49,868 nucleotides of DNA from JBBQWS01 sp038210415 (GTDB taxonomy: Bacteria > Actinomycetota > Actinomycetes > Prado026). Position 1 is the stretch's first letter; each line of letters begins with the position of its first letter. The notes under the pieces were generated by a model. The model was not told where the DNA came from. It worked only from the letters and a program-made list of their open reading frames with translations, and did no database searches. Position numbers and translations under genes: made by a program. This document shows positions 7,412 through 15,997 of the stretch, one piece after another. The stretch is from contig JBBQWS010000021.1 of assembly GCA_038210415.1 (NCBI GenBank), forward strand, positions 1-49,868, read 5' to 3'.

Positions 7412-7800
7412 CTAGGGTCGCACTGCGCAGCGAAAGCCGACGTGGCTCATGCCCGTGTCGACCATCTGCGGCCGGCGCGCGGCCGGCCGGTACCGCAGGC
7501 AGTACGTGTCCGCGCAGAGGAAAGAGCCGCCCTTGATCACCTTGCGGGGCATCCGGAACTGGGGCTGTCGCGGGTCCAGGCTCTCGACCTCGGTGCCGCC
7601 CCTGGGGTCGCGTGGGACGCAGCAGGCGGATGCGTCCGGCCAGCGTTTCTCCTGGTACCAGTCGGTGGTCCACTCCCAGACGTTTCCGGCCATGTCGGCG
7701 AGCCCGTAGCCGTTGGCCGGGTACGACCCGACCGGCGCCGTGGTGCCATACCCCGCCTCGGCCCGCCAAGGGAAGTCGTGCTCTTGGGTCATGCGCTGGG
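7412..7800 (-). pseudogene. formylglycine-generating enzyme (FGE), C-terminal fragment
   Basis: About 126 residues match the C-terminal half of FGE, which oxidises a sulfatase active-site Cys to formylglycine. Visible are TAPVGSYPANGYGLADMAGN, VWEWTTDWY, and KGGSFLCADTYCLRYRPAAR with the two catalytic cysteines, ending SHVGFRCAVRP. Full-length enzymes have about 300 residues; everything before DFPWRAEAGYG is gone. The upstream frame (PAPAGPAQRM) has no FGE similarity and soon meets a stop. The ATG at 7792 is therefore probably accidental. No sulfatase gene is nearby. The break at about 7800 is a likely recombination junction at the edge of the accessory stretch. Confidence 0.8.
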
Positions 7801-7899
7801 CAGGCCCTGCTGGAGCTGGACGAGCACCTCGTCGAGGCTGAACGAGGCTGGCTTCTGCCGCGGCGGGAACTCACCCAGGCTCTGGATCATGTCGCCGCG

Positions 7900-7905
7900 T
7901 ACCGT
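7900..7905 (+). promoter_or_regulatory. -10 box of a probable leaderless promoter (AraC gene)
   Basis: TACCGT is followed by 7 nt and then the ATG at 7913. This TANNNT-N6/7-ATG layout is typical of leaderless actinobacterial transcripts and decides the start codon. Confidence 0.45.
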
Positions 7906-7912
7906 GGTCGCC

Positions 7913-8329
7913 ATGACGCCGGAGGAGATCGCCGACCTCGCGCACCTGCGCCGCGCGCGCGACCTCATGGACCGCGACTACGCACAGCCCCTCGCCGTCC
8001 CGGTGATGGCGCGCGCCGCGCTGATGTCGCCCGCGCACTTCTCGCGCAGGTTCCGTGCGGCGTACGGAGAGACGCCCTACTCCTACCTCATGACCCGACG
8101 CATCGAGCGCGCGAAGTCGCTGCTGCGGCAGGGGATGTCGGTCACCGACACCTGCATCGCCGTCGGTTGCCCGTCGCTCGGTTCGTTCAGCTCGCGCTTC
8201 ACCGAGATCGTCGGCCAGCCGCCGTCGCAGTACCGCGCACGCGACCACCGCGACCACGAGGTCGTCCCCGCGTGCGTGAGCAAGGTGGCGACGCGACCCC
8301 GTCGGGTCACAGCACCGAGCAGGATCTGA
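7913..8329 (+). CDS. AraC family transcriptional regulator (DNA-binding domain only)
   Basis: A 138-residue protein made almost entirely of the two-HTH AraC/XylS DNA-binding domain: VPVMARAALMSPAHFSRRFR (first HTH), RIERAKSLLRQ (linker helix), then SVTDTCIAVGCPSLGSFSSR and the closing PPSQYRAR. There is no N-terminal ligand-binding domain. The start at 7913 is chosen because of the leaderless -10 box at 7900-7905; an in-frame ATG at 7889 lies upstream of that box. Such stand-alone AraC proteins commonly precede a VOC/glyoxalase gene, as here (8367), and probably control it. Confidence 0.85.
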   Translation: MTPEEIADLAHLRRARDLMDRDYAQPLAVPVMARAALMSPAHFSRRFRAAYGETPYSYLMTRRIERAKSLLRQGMSVTDTCIAVGCPSLGSFSSRFTEIVGQPPSQYRARDHRDHEVVPACVSKVATRPRRVTAPSRI

Positions 8330-8354
8330 GAAGCGCGCGACAGTTCGCCGCGCC

Positions 8355-8360
8355 TAAGGT
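8355..8360 (+). promoter_or_regulatory. -10 box of a probable leaderless promoter (VOC gene)
   Basis: TAAGGT lies exactly 6 nt before the ATG at 8367. The upstream bases show no clear -35 consensus. Confidence 0.45.
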
Positions 8361-8366
8361 CGTCGT

Positions 8367-8765
8367 ATGCCGGTCACCGTCTCCCACATGTTCATCCCCG
8401 TCCACGACCCCGACGCCGCGCTCGGCTTCTATCGCGACGCGCTCGGCCTCGAGGTCCGCAACGACGTCGCGTCCGACGGCTTCCGCTGGGTCACCGTCGG
8501 TGCCCCGGGGCAGGACGTCGACGTCGTCCTCTTCCAGCCACACGGGGGTCGCTCGCAGACCCAGGGCGACGCCCTGCTGTCGCTCGTTGCGCAAGGGTCG
8601 CTGCAGGCTGCGATCTTCCGCACCGACGACCTCGACACCACGTTCGAGAAGGTCCGAGCCTCGGGAGCCGAGCTGCTCCAAGAGCCGGCGTCACAGCCGT
8701 GGGGCGCACGCGACTGCGCGTTCCGGGACCCTTCGGGCAACCTCGTACGCATCGCGCAAGCTTGA
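8367..8765 (+). CDS. VOC (glyoxalase/bleomycin-resistance fold) family protein
   Basis: A 132-residue single-domain vicinal-oxygen-chelate protein. It has the beta-alpha-beta start SHMFIPVHDPDAALGFYRDA, GFRWVTVGAPGQDVDVVLFQ in the first module, and LQEPASQPWGARDCAFRDPS with GNLVRI at the end of the second. Candidate metal ligands include His near the N-terminus and Gln/Glu at the strand ends. The substrate cannot be predicted. The AraC gene upstream ends 37 bp before it. A leaderless promoter suggests its own transcription start. Confidence 0.8.
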   Translation: MPVTVSHMFIPVHDPDAALGFYRDALGLEVRNDVASDGFRWVTVGAPGQDVDVVLFQPHGGRSQTQGDALLSLVAQGSLQAAIFRTDDLDTTFEKVRASGAELLQEPASQPWGARDCAFRDPSGNLVRIAQA

Positions 8766-8769
8766 CCGC

Positions 8770-10389
8770 TTAGCTGAGGTGGACGATCTTCGCGATCGAC
8801 GGGATGCCCGCCGCGTTGTCGACGACGAGGTAGTAGTAACCCGGCGGAGCGAGGTTCGGGTTGGTCGTCACCGTGCCGACCGCCGACGTGTTCGTGAAGG
8901 TGCCCGGCAGGTCGACCAGACGCTCGTCCGGCTTGTTCTGGTGCGTCTCGATCGGGTTCCGGATCAACGCCATCTTGGTCAGCACCGAGCCGCTGTCGGT
9001 GCTGGTGATGCTGACCGTGCCGCCGTAGTGGATCTCGGTCGGCGCCACCGTGATCGACGGCCGCGTGCCCTTGAACAGGTAGGGCGGCGAGAAGATCGAG
9101 ATGCGCATCTCGAACGTGCCGTCACCAGGGTTGCTCCCGAGTGCGGCGACCCGGCCGTCCGGCAGCAGGAACGCGCTGGAGTGGTAGTTGCGGCCGACCG
9201 GGTCCGAGGCCATCTCGGTGAAAGTACGGGTCACTGGGTCCAGGATGGACGCCTCGAAGACGTTGCCTGACCGCCAAACACTGCTGCCGCCGGTCTCGAA
9301 GACCGTGTAGTCGGGCAGCACGCTGGTCGAGACGTACCCCTTCGCGACCGCAAGAGGCGGCCCGGACACGTACTTCGGGCTGGCGGCGAGCATGTCGATG
9401 AAGTTGGTGTCGGCGATGGCGGCGCTGCCGTTGGCCGAGCCACCGCCGAGCACTGCGAATCGTTGGAGCTGGGCCGGCGGCAGCAGGACCGCGCCCGCCT
9501 GGTTGCGGTGATCGACGCTGGTGAGCCCGGGCACGTTGGTGTAGGCACCGGTGTACGGGTTCCACTCCCCCGGCAGCTCTATCGAGCGGTTCGACGTGCT
9601 GGCGCCCGTGTAGAACAAGTTGCCGTCGGCTAGCAGCTTGAGGTTGGGGTACAGCGGCCACTTCTTCTGCGGACCCACCTGGGTCCAGGTGTGCGTGGCC
9701 GGGTCGTAGACCTCGGTGTACGGGTTGGGGCTGCCGTTCTCCTCGAAGCCGGCGACAGTCAGTGCCTTGCCATTGCCCAAGGTGATCGTCGTCGGGTACC
9801 AACGCCCGGCGATCATGTTGGCGTACCTGGTGAAGGTCTCGGTCGTGGGGTCGAACTCGTACGTCGCGTTGAGCCCGCCCCACTTGCCCCCGTTGTCGCC
9901 GGTGAAGCCACGGAAGTTCGTGCCACCGTTGAACAGCGCCTTGCCGTCCGGCAGCTCGGTGTGGCCGGAGCAGAAGAGGTCGTCGGGGATCTGGATCTTC
10001 TTCATCAGCCCCTGGCTGACGTACCAGATCGCGCAGAAGTCGAGCCGTTGCTCGTTGTTGGTGCGGACGTTGCCGCTGCCGGCGCAGATGAGCACATTGC
10101 CGGTCTTGAGAACAGCGAAGTGGATCCCCCGGATCGGCATCTGGTAGCCGAGAACCTGCCACTGACCGGACACGGCCGGGTCGGTCGACGGCGCGTTGAT
10201 CCGGATGGTCGGGGCGACCAGACCCAGCACGCCGTCGCCCTCGTTGATGACGTCTTGATAGCCACCGGGGACGACGGTGTTCGCCGTCGCGGGACTACCG
10301 GCGATGACGAGCAACGCCCCGACCGATGTGACCAACCCGCCGAGTACGACGTTCGCCCGACGTGACCCTCGCTTCGACCATCGCAACAT
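8770..10389 (-). CDS. secreted copper radical oxidase (galactose oxidase/GlxA-like, DUF1929)
   Basis: A 539-residue exported protein with an N-terminal signal region (basic SKRGSRR, hydrophobic core, PATAN), a seven-bladed Kelch-type propeller and a C-terminal E-set/DUF1929 domain. The mononuclear copper-radical centre of the AA5/GlxA family appears intact: C140 (FCSGHTELPDG) and Y198 (GRWYPTTITL), expected to form the Cys-Tyr cofactor, Y402-H403 (NYHSSAFLLPDG) and H483 (IETHQNKPDER). GlxA of Streptomyces acts in cell-wall-associated glycan deposition. A start at 10389 is preferred over upstream codons because GGGGAGGGG precedes it and the signal peptide then begins the protein. The LamG-type gene upstream on the same strand may be co-expressed. 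Confidence 0.85.
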   Translation of the reverse strand: MLRWSKRGSRRANVVLGGLVTSVGALLVIAGSPATANTVVPGGYQDVINEGDGVLGLVAPTIRINAPSTDPAVSGQWQVLGYQMPIRGIHFAVLKTGNVLICAGSGNVRTNNEQRLDFCAIWYVSQGLMKKIQIPDDLFCSGHTELPDGKALFNGGTNFRGFTGDNGGKWGGLNATYEFDPTTETFTRYANMIAGRWYPTTITLGNGKALTVAGFEENGSPNPYTEVYDPATHTWTQVGPQKKWPLYPNLKLLADGNLFYTGASTSNRSIELPGEWNPYTGAYTNVPGLTSVDHRNQAGAVLLPPAQLQRFAVLGGGSANGSAAIADTNFIDMLAASPKYVSGPPLAVAKGYVSTSVLPDYTVFETGGSSVWRSGNVFEASILDPVTRTFTEMASDPVGRNYHSSAFLLPDGRVAALGSNPGDGTFEMRISIFSPPYLFKGTRPSITVAPTEIHYGGTVSITSTDSGSVLTKMALIRNPIETHQNKPDERLVDLPGTFTNTSAVGTVTTNPNLAPPGYYYLVVDNAAGIPSIAKIVHLS

Positions 10390-10537
10390 GATGTGCGCCC
10401 CTCCCCAGGGTCCCCACCCGATCCGGCCGACGACCCCACGCCCGACCGTCGCGTCACCATAAGGCACCGAAACGGCCCACGTGAACAGGAATCACGCAAC
10501 TGCGGGGGAACCGTCACCGAGGGTCACGAGGCGTCGC

Positions 10538-11230
10538 TCAGGGGCCGGCCTGGATCTGCACCCAGTCGACCTCGCCCGGCCAGTAGTCGCAGGTCACGGT
10601 GACCTGGTCACAGACGAGCTTGCCGGCGATGGAGAGTGGCTTGGTGTTCGAGATGTTCCCGCTCGCACCCGCGTGCCTGCTCACGACTGCACCGTCGACC
10701 GTCATGGTCACACCCGTTGCGGTGCGCTCGCACCGGATCGTGTGCCACTGGCCGTCGTTCAGTGCCCGCCCGGATCCGACGCCGATCGAAGCGAGCGAAC
10801 CGCGGAACAGGCACTGCACCACCCCGCTCGGCGCCTGCCACTTGAAGTAGCCACCGACCGTCGCGGACTGCCCCTTCTGGATGATGTTGCCGAAGCTGGC
10901 GGTCCAGCGCAGCCGCATGGTGATCGCGTAGTCACGGGTGCCGGGGTTCAATCGAGAGTCGTTGACCTGGTCGGGGTGCCCTGGGCGCGTCGGCGGCGTG
11001 TTCGGCTTGAGGTAGCTGAACTTCTGGGTGGTCCCGCTGAGCACCACGTCCGAGCCGATGACTCCGTTCACGCCGTTGCCGCTGCTGTCGACCAGGACGT
11101 GCGACCCGGGCGCCTCGTTCATCTGCCACACCGCCACCGTCACGGTGGCGGTGGCCGACGCCGGCGCCTGCCCCAGCAGGGCGGCCGCCAACGCCAACGC
11201 CCCCGCGGCCGATGCTCCCCGCTTGATCAT
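10538..11230 (-). CDS. secreted LamG/concanavalin A-like domain protein
   Basis: A 230-residue protein with a cleavable signal peptide (MIKRGASAAGALALAAALLG, then QAPASATA). A laminin-G/ConA-like jelly-roll domain follows: VAVWQMNEAPGSHVLVDSSG, the strand YAITMRLRWT, DGQWHTIRCERTATGVTMTV and the closing EVDWVQIQAGP. Such domains usually bind glycans. Cysteines at the barrel edge could form disulfides. GGAGGG precedes the ATG. It lies 148 bp upstream of the GlxA-like oxidase gene in the same direction, suggesting a shared role at the cell surface. No catalytic residues can be assigned. Confidence 0.7.
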   Translation of the reverse strand: MIKRGASAAGALALAAALLGQAPASATATVTVAVWQMNEAPGSHVLVDSSGNGVNGVIGSDVVLSGTTQKFSYLKPNTPPTRPGHPDQVNDSRLNPGTRDYAITMRLRWTASFGNIIQKGQSATVGGYFKWQAPSGVVQCLFRGSLASIGVGSGRALNDGQWHTIRCERTATGVTMTVDGAVVSRHAGASGNISNTKPLSIAGKLVCDQVTVTCDYWPGEVDWVQIQAGP

Positions 11231-11337
11231 TCGCCCTCCTCAGTGACCGGTCGCCTCACTCAGTCCTACACCCGTGGAAGACCCGGTTCGCCGGGACCTA
11301 GGTCACGACTCGGACGCCATTCCTGGCGCCCGCAACC

Positions 11338-11343
11338 TAGGCT
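11338..11343 (+). promoter_or_regulatory. possible -10 box for bioA
   Basis: TAGGCT lies 25 nt before the bioA ATG in the short divergent region shared with the LamG-type gene. No convincing -35 box is seen. Confidence 0.3.
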
Positions 11344-11368
11344 GAGCTGCCAGCCAGCCCATCCAGCC

Positions 11369-12673
11369 ATGACCGGGAGTTCCGTGCTCGACGCCGACCG
11401 GGCCCACCTGTGGCACCCGTACGCCTCGGCGACGGCCCCGCTGCCGGTGCTGCCCGTCGCCTCCGCGGCCGGGGTGCGACTCCGGCTCAGCGACGGACGC
11501 CAGCTGGTCGACGCGATGTCGTCGTGGTGGGCCGCGATCCACGGCTACCGGGTCCCCGAGCTCGACACCGCCGTGCGCGACCAGCTCGGGTCGATGGCGC
11601 ACGTGATGTTCGGCGGCCTCACCCACGCACCCGCCGTCCGGCTCGCTGAGCGGCTCGTCGAGATCACGCCGCCCGGGCTGAACCGGGTGTTCTTCACCGA
11701 CTCGGGTTCAGTCGCCGTCGAGGTCGCCCTCAAGATGGCGACGCAGTACTGGTCGGCCGTTGGCGAGCACAGCCGCAGCCGCATGCTCACCGTGCGGGGC
11801 GGGTACCACGGCGACACCATCGGAGCGATGAGCGTGTGCGACCCGCAGACCGGCATGCACCGGCTCTTCCCCGGGCTCGCCCAGCAGCTGTTCGCCGAGC
11901 GACCCTCCGTCCGGTACGGCGAGGAGCTCCAGCCGCAACACACCGCCGAGCTCGAGCGACTGCTCGACGAGCACTCCGACGAGCTCGCCGCGGTGATCCT
12001 CGAACCCGTGGTCCAAGGCGCGGGAGGCATGCACTTCTACGCACCCGCTTACCTCGCCAAGGTCCGCGAGCTCTGCGACCGGTACGGCCTGCTGCTGATC
12101 ACCGACGAGATCGCCACCGGCTTCGGCCGCACCGGCACCCTCTTCGCCGGCGAGCAGGCCGGGATCACCCCGGACATCATGTGCGTCGGCAAGGCGATGA
12201 CCGGGGGCTACGTCTCCATGGGCGCGACGCTGTGCACCGACGACATCGCAGCGACCATCTCCGCCGGACCGGGCGGCGCCTTCATGCACGGGCCGACCTT
12301 CATGGCCAACCCGCTCGCGGCGGCCGTCTCCGTGGCCAGCATCGACCTGCTGCTCGCCTCCGACTGGGCCGGTGCGGTGGGGCGGATCGCCACCCGGCTC
12401 GAGCACGGCCTCGCCCCGGCCCGCGACCTGCCCGGAGTCGCCGACGTGCGCGTGCTCGGCGCAATCGGCGTCGTCGAGATGGTCGAGCCGGTCGACCTCG
12501 CGGAGATCACCCCCCTGTTCGTCGACCGGGGCGTCTGGCTCCGCCCGTTCGGACACCTGGTCTACGCGATGCCTTCGTACGTCACCGACGACGCCGACCT
12601 CGACAGGATCACCACCGCGATGGTCGAGGTGGCCGCGCTCGTGTCGTCACGACGCGGGGTGCCGATCCGGTGA
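11369..12673 (+). CDS. bioA: adenosylmethionine-8-amino-7-oxononanoate aminotransferase
   Basis: A 434-residue fold-type I PLP enzyme that uses S-adenosylmethionine as amino donor to convert KAPA to DAPA in biotin synthesis. The BioA-specific N-terminus HLWHPYASAT is present, with SSWWAAIHGY in the substrate pocket, GGYHGDTIGAMSVCDP, the aspartate of LLITDEIATGFGRTG and the PLP Schiff-base lysine K275 in VGKAMTGGY. The length is normal. The rest of the biotin pathway (bioF, bioD, bioB) is not in the window. The stop codon overlaps the GTG of the following GNAT gene (GTGA), so the two are probably coupled. Confidence 0.93.
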   Translation: MTGSSVLDADRAHLWHPYASATAPLPVLPVASAAGVRLRLSDGRQLVDAMSSWWAAIHGYRVPELDTAVRDQLGSMAHVMFGGLTHAPAVRLAERLVEITPPGLNRVFFTDSGSVAVEVALKMATQYWSAVGEHSRSRMLTVRGGYHGDTIGAMSVCDPQTGMHRLFPGLAQQLFAERPSVRYGEELQPQHTAELERLLDEHSDELAAVILEPVVQGAGGMHFYAPAYLAKVRELCDRYGLLLITDEIATGFGRTGTLFAGEQAGITPDIMCVGKAMTGGYVSMGATLCTDDIAATISAGPGGAFMHGPTFMANPLAAAVSVASIDLLLASDWAGAVGRIATRLEHGLAPARDLPGVADVRVLGAIGVVEMVEPVDLAEITPLFVDRGVWLRPFGHLVYAMPSYVTDDADLDRITTAMVEVAALVSSRRGVPIR

Positions 12674-13131
12674 CCTGGGGCGAGCAGATCCGGCCGGCCG
12701 GCGCGGACGACGGTCCCGCCCTGGCCAGCCTGTTGGTGCGGGCGCGGCAGGCGGCTGTCCCGGCGATCCCGCCGATGGTCCACGACGCGGCCGACGTGCT
12801 CCGATGGATGAGCACGGTCGTGCTGCCGCAGTGCGAGGTGTGGGTCGCCGAGGCTCCGCCGGCGCCCCCGAACGGGCTGCTCGTCCTGCGCGACGACTGG
12901 GTGGAGCAGCTCTTCCTCGACCCTGCGGGCACCGGACGCGGGCTGGGCACCCGCCTGCTCGACCAGGCGAAGGCCCGCCGACCGGGCGGGCTCCGGCTCT
13001 GGACCTTCCAGTCGAACGTCGCCGCCCGACGGTTCTACGAGCGGCACGGCTTCGTCGTGGCCGAAACCACCGACGGATCGGGTAACGAAGAAGGCTCCCC
13101 GGACGTCCTCTACATGTGGTCGGGCGCCTGA
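12670..13131 (+). CDS. GNAT family N-acetyltransferase
   Basis: A 153-residue GNAT domain. The acetyl-CoA pyrophosphate loop is GTGRGLGTRLLDQAK, followed by FQSNVAARRFYERHGF, a standard motif B. The start is the GTG that overlaps the bioA stop, and no other start allows a full N-terminus. The substrate is unknown; the ending GSPDVLYMWS resembles small-molecule acetyltransferases. Coupling to bioA is positional only, and no role in biotin synthesis is implied by the sequence. Confidence 0.8.
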   Translation: MTWGEQIRPAGADDGPALASLLVRARQAAVPAIPPMVHDAADVLRWMSTVVLPQCEVWVAEAPPAPPNGLLVLRDDWVEQLFLDPAGTGRGLGTRLLDQAKARRPGGLRLWTFQSNVAARRFYERHGFVVAETTDGSGNEEGSPDVLYMWSGA

Positions 13132-13262
13132 ACGACGCCGCTCGAACCACGAAACCGGCCCGAATGCTCCAGAAGACACGCAAATCCACCGAGATCAGCA
13201 GGGACGAAAGTCGACTCTGCGGGCTTACCGTAGGACTCCTTCCCCGAACCGAAAGTCAGGCC

Positions 13263-14522
13263 GTGCCCCGATCCGCGTCCCCTCGCCGAACCCGTTCCGG
13301 CCGCAGCGCCGCGGCCATGGTCGTGGCCGCCCTCGCACTGACCGGCTGCAACGCGACGGCGAAGGCTGCCGGACCGGCACCGTCCGGGCCCGGCGCAGGA
13401 TCCCCCTCGGCCTCCAGCACGCCGACTCCGGGCCAGGTGGCCCTGCTGCTGTCGTCCCCTGCGTCCAACTCGGACGATCTGGTCGTGGGCATCGCGAACG
13501 GCACCCTCAACTCGGTCACCGTGGCCTCCGGCGGCGGACACACCCTGCCCGGCGGGCTCAGCGCCGACGGGCACCACTGGACGAGCGTCGAGCCGCCGGC
13601 CCCGGGGCTCACCTACTCGGTGGTGGCCACGACCACGACCGAGTCGGGCGCAACCAAACGGCTCACGGCCAAGGTGCAGGTCATCCCTCTGGCCGGCGCG
13701 ACGACGATGGGGTACGACATCACCCCCAGCTCCGGCTGGACCGTAGGGGTCAACGCCCCGGTCGTGATCCGGTTCCACTCCTCCGTGACCGACCGCGCCA
13801 CCGTCGAGCGGGCCCTGAGCGTCACGACGAGCAAGCCGATGGTTGGTGCTTGGCACTGGATCAGCTCGCGTGAGCTGCACTTCCGGCCGCAGACCGCGTG
13901 GCCGGCGCACGTCAAGGTCCGGGTGGTCGCGGCGCTGGAGGGCGTGCGGGCCGGTGACCGGCTGCTGGGTCGCTACGACACCACCGTCGACTTCGTGACC
14001 GGCGACAGCGTCGTCACGAAGATCGACGGCAAGAAGCACACCTTCACCGTGGTCGTGAACGGCAGGGTCTGGGCGGCCTGGCCCACCAGCCTCGGCCGAC
14101 CCGAGTTCGTGACCCGTAGCGGCAGCTACATCGTGCTGTCGAAGGAGCCGACCCGGCAGATGACCAGCTGCCACGCCAAGATCACCTGCGATCCGAAGAA
14201 CAAGAACTTCTACGACCTCAGGGTGGACTGGGATGCCCGCCTCACCTGGTCGGGCACGTTCATCCACTCCGCGCCCTGGTCCGTGGCCCACCAGGGCATC
14301 GACAACGTGTCGCATGGCTGCATCAACCTCAGCCCGACCCGGGCGCAGGCCTACTACAACCTCGTCCGCTACGGCGACCTGGTCACCGTGACGGGTACCA
14401 GCCGGACGCCAGCCGACCTGATCGCCGTGCAGGACCCCGGAATGACCGACTGGAACACCTCCTGGTCGCAGTGGGTGGCGGGCTCCGCTCTGGGCGCCTC
14501 GATCACGACAGGCGCCGTCTAG
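13263..14522 (+). CDS. L,D-transpeptidase lipoprotein (Ig-like domain plus YkuD)
   Basis: A 419-residue exported protein. It begins with arginine-rich residues, a hydrophobic segment and the lipobox LTGC (C29), so it should be a membrane-anchored lipoprotein. A Ser/Pro/Gly-rich linker follows, then Ig-like domains (about 50-250) as in mycobacterial LdtMt2, and the YkuD catalytic domain (about 255-385) with FIHSAPWS and SHGCINLS (catalytic C353). Such enzymes make 3-3 cross-links in peptidoglycan. The GTG at 13263 is chosen because it places the lipobox correctly; the frame is open further upstream but adds no signal. The 131-bp gap before it shows no clear promoter. Confidence 0.88.
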   Translation: MPRSASPRRTRSGRSAAAMVVAALALTGCNATAKAAGPAPSGPGAGSPSASSTPTPGQVALLLSSPASNSDDLVVGIANGTLNSVTVASGGGHTLPGGLSADGHHWTSVEPPAPGLTYSVVATTTTESGATKRLTAKVQVIPLAGATTMGYDITPSSGWTVGVNAPVVIRFHSSVTDRATVERALSVTTSKPMVGAWHWISSRELHFRPQTAWPAHVKVRVVAALEGVRAGDRLLGRYDTTVDFVTGDSVVTKIDGKKHTFTVVVNGRVWAAWPTSLGRPEFVTRSGSYIVLSKEPTRQMTSCHAKITCDPKNKNFYDLRVDWDARLTWSGTFIHSAPWSVAHQGIDNVSHGCINLSPTRAQAYYNLVRYGDLVTVTGTSRTPADLIAVQDPGMTDWNTSWSQWVAGSALGASITTGAV

Positions 14523-14548
14523 CACGCGCCATCCAGCACACTGGGGCG

Positions 14549-15997
14549 ATGCGCATCCTCGTGATCGGCGGTACCCGGTTCGTCGGACGGCACTTCGTGA
14601 GCTCTGCCCTGCGCAGCGGGCACGACGTCACGCTGTTCCACCGGGGTACCGGTGCGGAGGCCTTCCCAGAGGTGGAGCACCGGCACGGCGACCGAGACGT
14701 CGACCTGGGTGCACTCGGCCAAGGTGAGTGGGACGCGACCGTCGACGTCAGCGCGTACCTCCCTGCCCAGGTGCGGGCGCTCGCCGACGCCCTCGACGGG
14801 CGCGGGGGCCAGCACCTCTTCGTCTCGACCGTCTCGGTGTACGCACCGCCGCCCGGCCCGGGGATCACCGAGGATGCCGGCCTCGTCGAGCTGGCGGACC
14901 CGACGACCGAGGTGGTCGACGACGCGACGTACGGCGGCCTCAAGGTGCTCTGCGAGCAGGCCGCCGCGGAGCGGTACGGCACCGACCTGATCGTCGTCCG
15001 GCCCACGTATGTCATAGGTCCGTACGACGTGACGTGGCGGTTCCCGACCTGGCTGGCCCGTGTCGCTGCCGGCGGCGAGGTGCTCTGCCCGGGGCCGGCC
15101 GACGCCCCCATGCAGGTCATCGACGCACGCGATCAGGCCGACTTCATGGTACGGCTGCTCGAGCAGCATGCGGGCGGGACGTTCCACACCGTGAGCCCGC
15201 AGCCACCGTTCTCGTTCGGCGATCTGATGGAAGCCGTCGCCGCCGAGCTCGCCCCTGCGGGCACCCGCCTCACCTGGGTGGCGGCCGAGCCCTTGCTCGC
15301 TGCCGACCTCGACCCGAACGCGCTGCCGCTGTGGTCCGGCGACGACCCCGATGTCGATGTCATGTCCGCGGACCCGAGCCGCGCCTTTGCCGCAGGCCTG
15401 ACCCCCCGGTCGCTCTCCGAAACGATCCGCGACACGTGGGAGTGGATGAACGATCCCACCACCGTGGCGCGCCCCGGCATGGGCCTGACCCCGGAGCGCG
15501 AGCGCGAGCTGCTCGCCGCACACGGACCGCCCCGGCTGGAGTTCCGCCAGGTGGCGTTCGACAGCCCCGTCGCCCGAGAGCTCACCGACCAGGTGCAGGC
15601 CGAGTACGTCGAGATCTACGGCGGCCCGGACGACACCCCGATCGACCCAGCCGACTTCGCGACACCCACCGGCACGTTCCTCGTCGGGTGGGCCGGCGAC
15701 ACCCCCGTCGCGATGGGTGGCCTGCGCGCAGCCGGCAACGGAGACATCGAGCTCAAACGGATGTTCGTGCCCGTCGAGCACCGAGGCAACGGCTACGCCA
15801 AAGCGATCCTGTCCGCGCTCGAAGAAGCCGCCGGCACCCTGGGGTACCGGCGGCTGATCCTCGAGACAGGAACCAAGCAACCCCAGGCGATGGCGTTGTA
15901 CGAGGCGGCAGGCTACGAGTCGATCCCCGGCTTCGGGCACTACCGCGACTCACCGCTGAACCGTTGCTACGCCAAGAGGCTGCTTGCCTCGGACTAG
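14549..15997 (+). CDS. SDR (NAD-dependent epimerase-like) / GNAT fusion protein
   Basis: A 482-residue fusion. Residues 1 to about 315 form an extended/atypical SDR with the nucleotide motif VIGGTRFVGRH, a Ser-rich strand (FVSTVSVYAPP) and the catalytic-type YGGLK, like isoflavone-reductase/epimerase proteins. Residues about 335-482 are a complete GNAT domain with KRMFVPVEHRGNGYAKAIL and the ending QAMALYEAAGYESIPGFGHY. There is no stop or frameshift between the halves. The separate domains are common, the fusion less so. The stop TAG lies in the palindrome CTAG, which is also the stop of the convergent helicase gene. The substrate is unknown; the fusion suggests sequential modification of one small molecule. 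Confidence 0.8.
   Translation: MRILVIGGTRFVGRHFVSSALRSGHDVTLFHRGTGAEAFPEVEHRHGDRDVDLGALGQGEWDATVDVSAYLPAQVRALADALDGRGGQHLFVSTVSVYAPPPGPGITEDAGLVELADPTTEVVDDATYGGLKVLCEQAAAERYGTDLIVVRPTYVIGPYDVTWRFPTWLARVAAGGEVLCPGPADAPMQVIDARDQADFMVRLLEQHAGGTFHTVSPQPPFSFGDLMEAVAAELAPAGTRLTWVAAEPLLAADLDPNALPLWSGDDPDVDVMSADPSRAFAAGLTPRSLSETIRDTWEWMNDPTTVARPGMGLTPERERELLAAHGPPRLEFRQVAFDSPVARELTDQVQAEYVEIYGGPDDTPIDPADFATPTGTFLVGWAGDTPVAMGGLRAAGNGDIELKRMFVPVEHRGNGYAKAILSALEEAAGTLGYRRLILETGTKQPQAMALYEAAGYESIPGFGHYRDSPLNRCYAKRLLASD

Noticed and set aside
7412..7792. A functional short FGE-like enzyme starting at the ATG at 7792
   Set aside because: The FGE fold needs the N-terminal half, which is absent, and the upstream frame shows no related sequence.
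13132..13262. A c-di-AMP riboswitch before the L,D-transpeptidase gene
   Set aside because: Such switches often precede cell-wall enzyme genes in actinobacteria, but the 131-bp gap is too short and the conserved elements are not seen.
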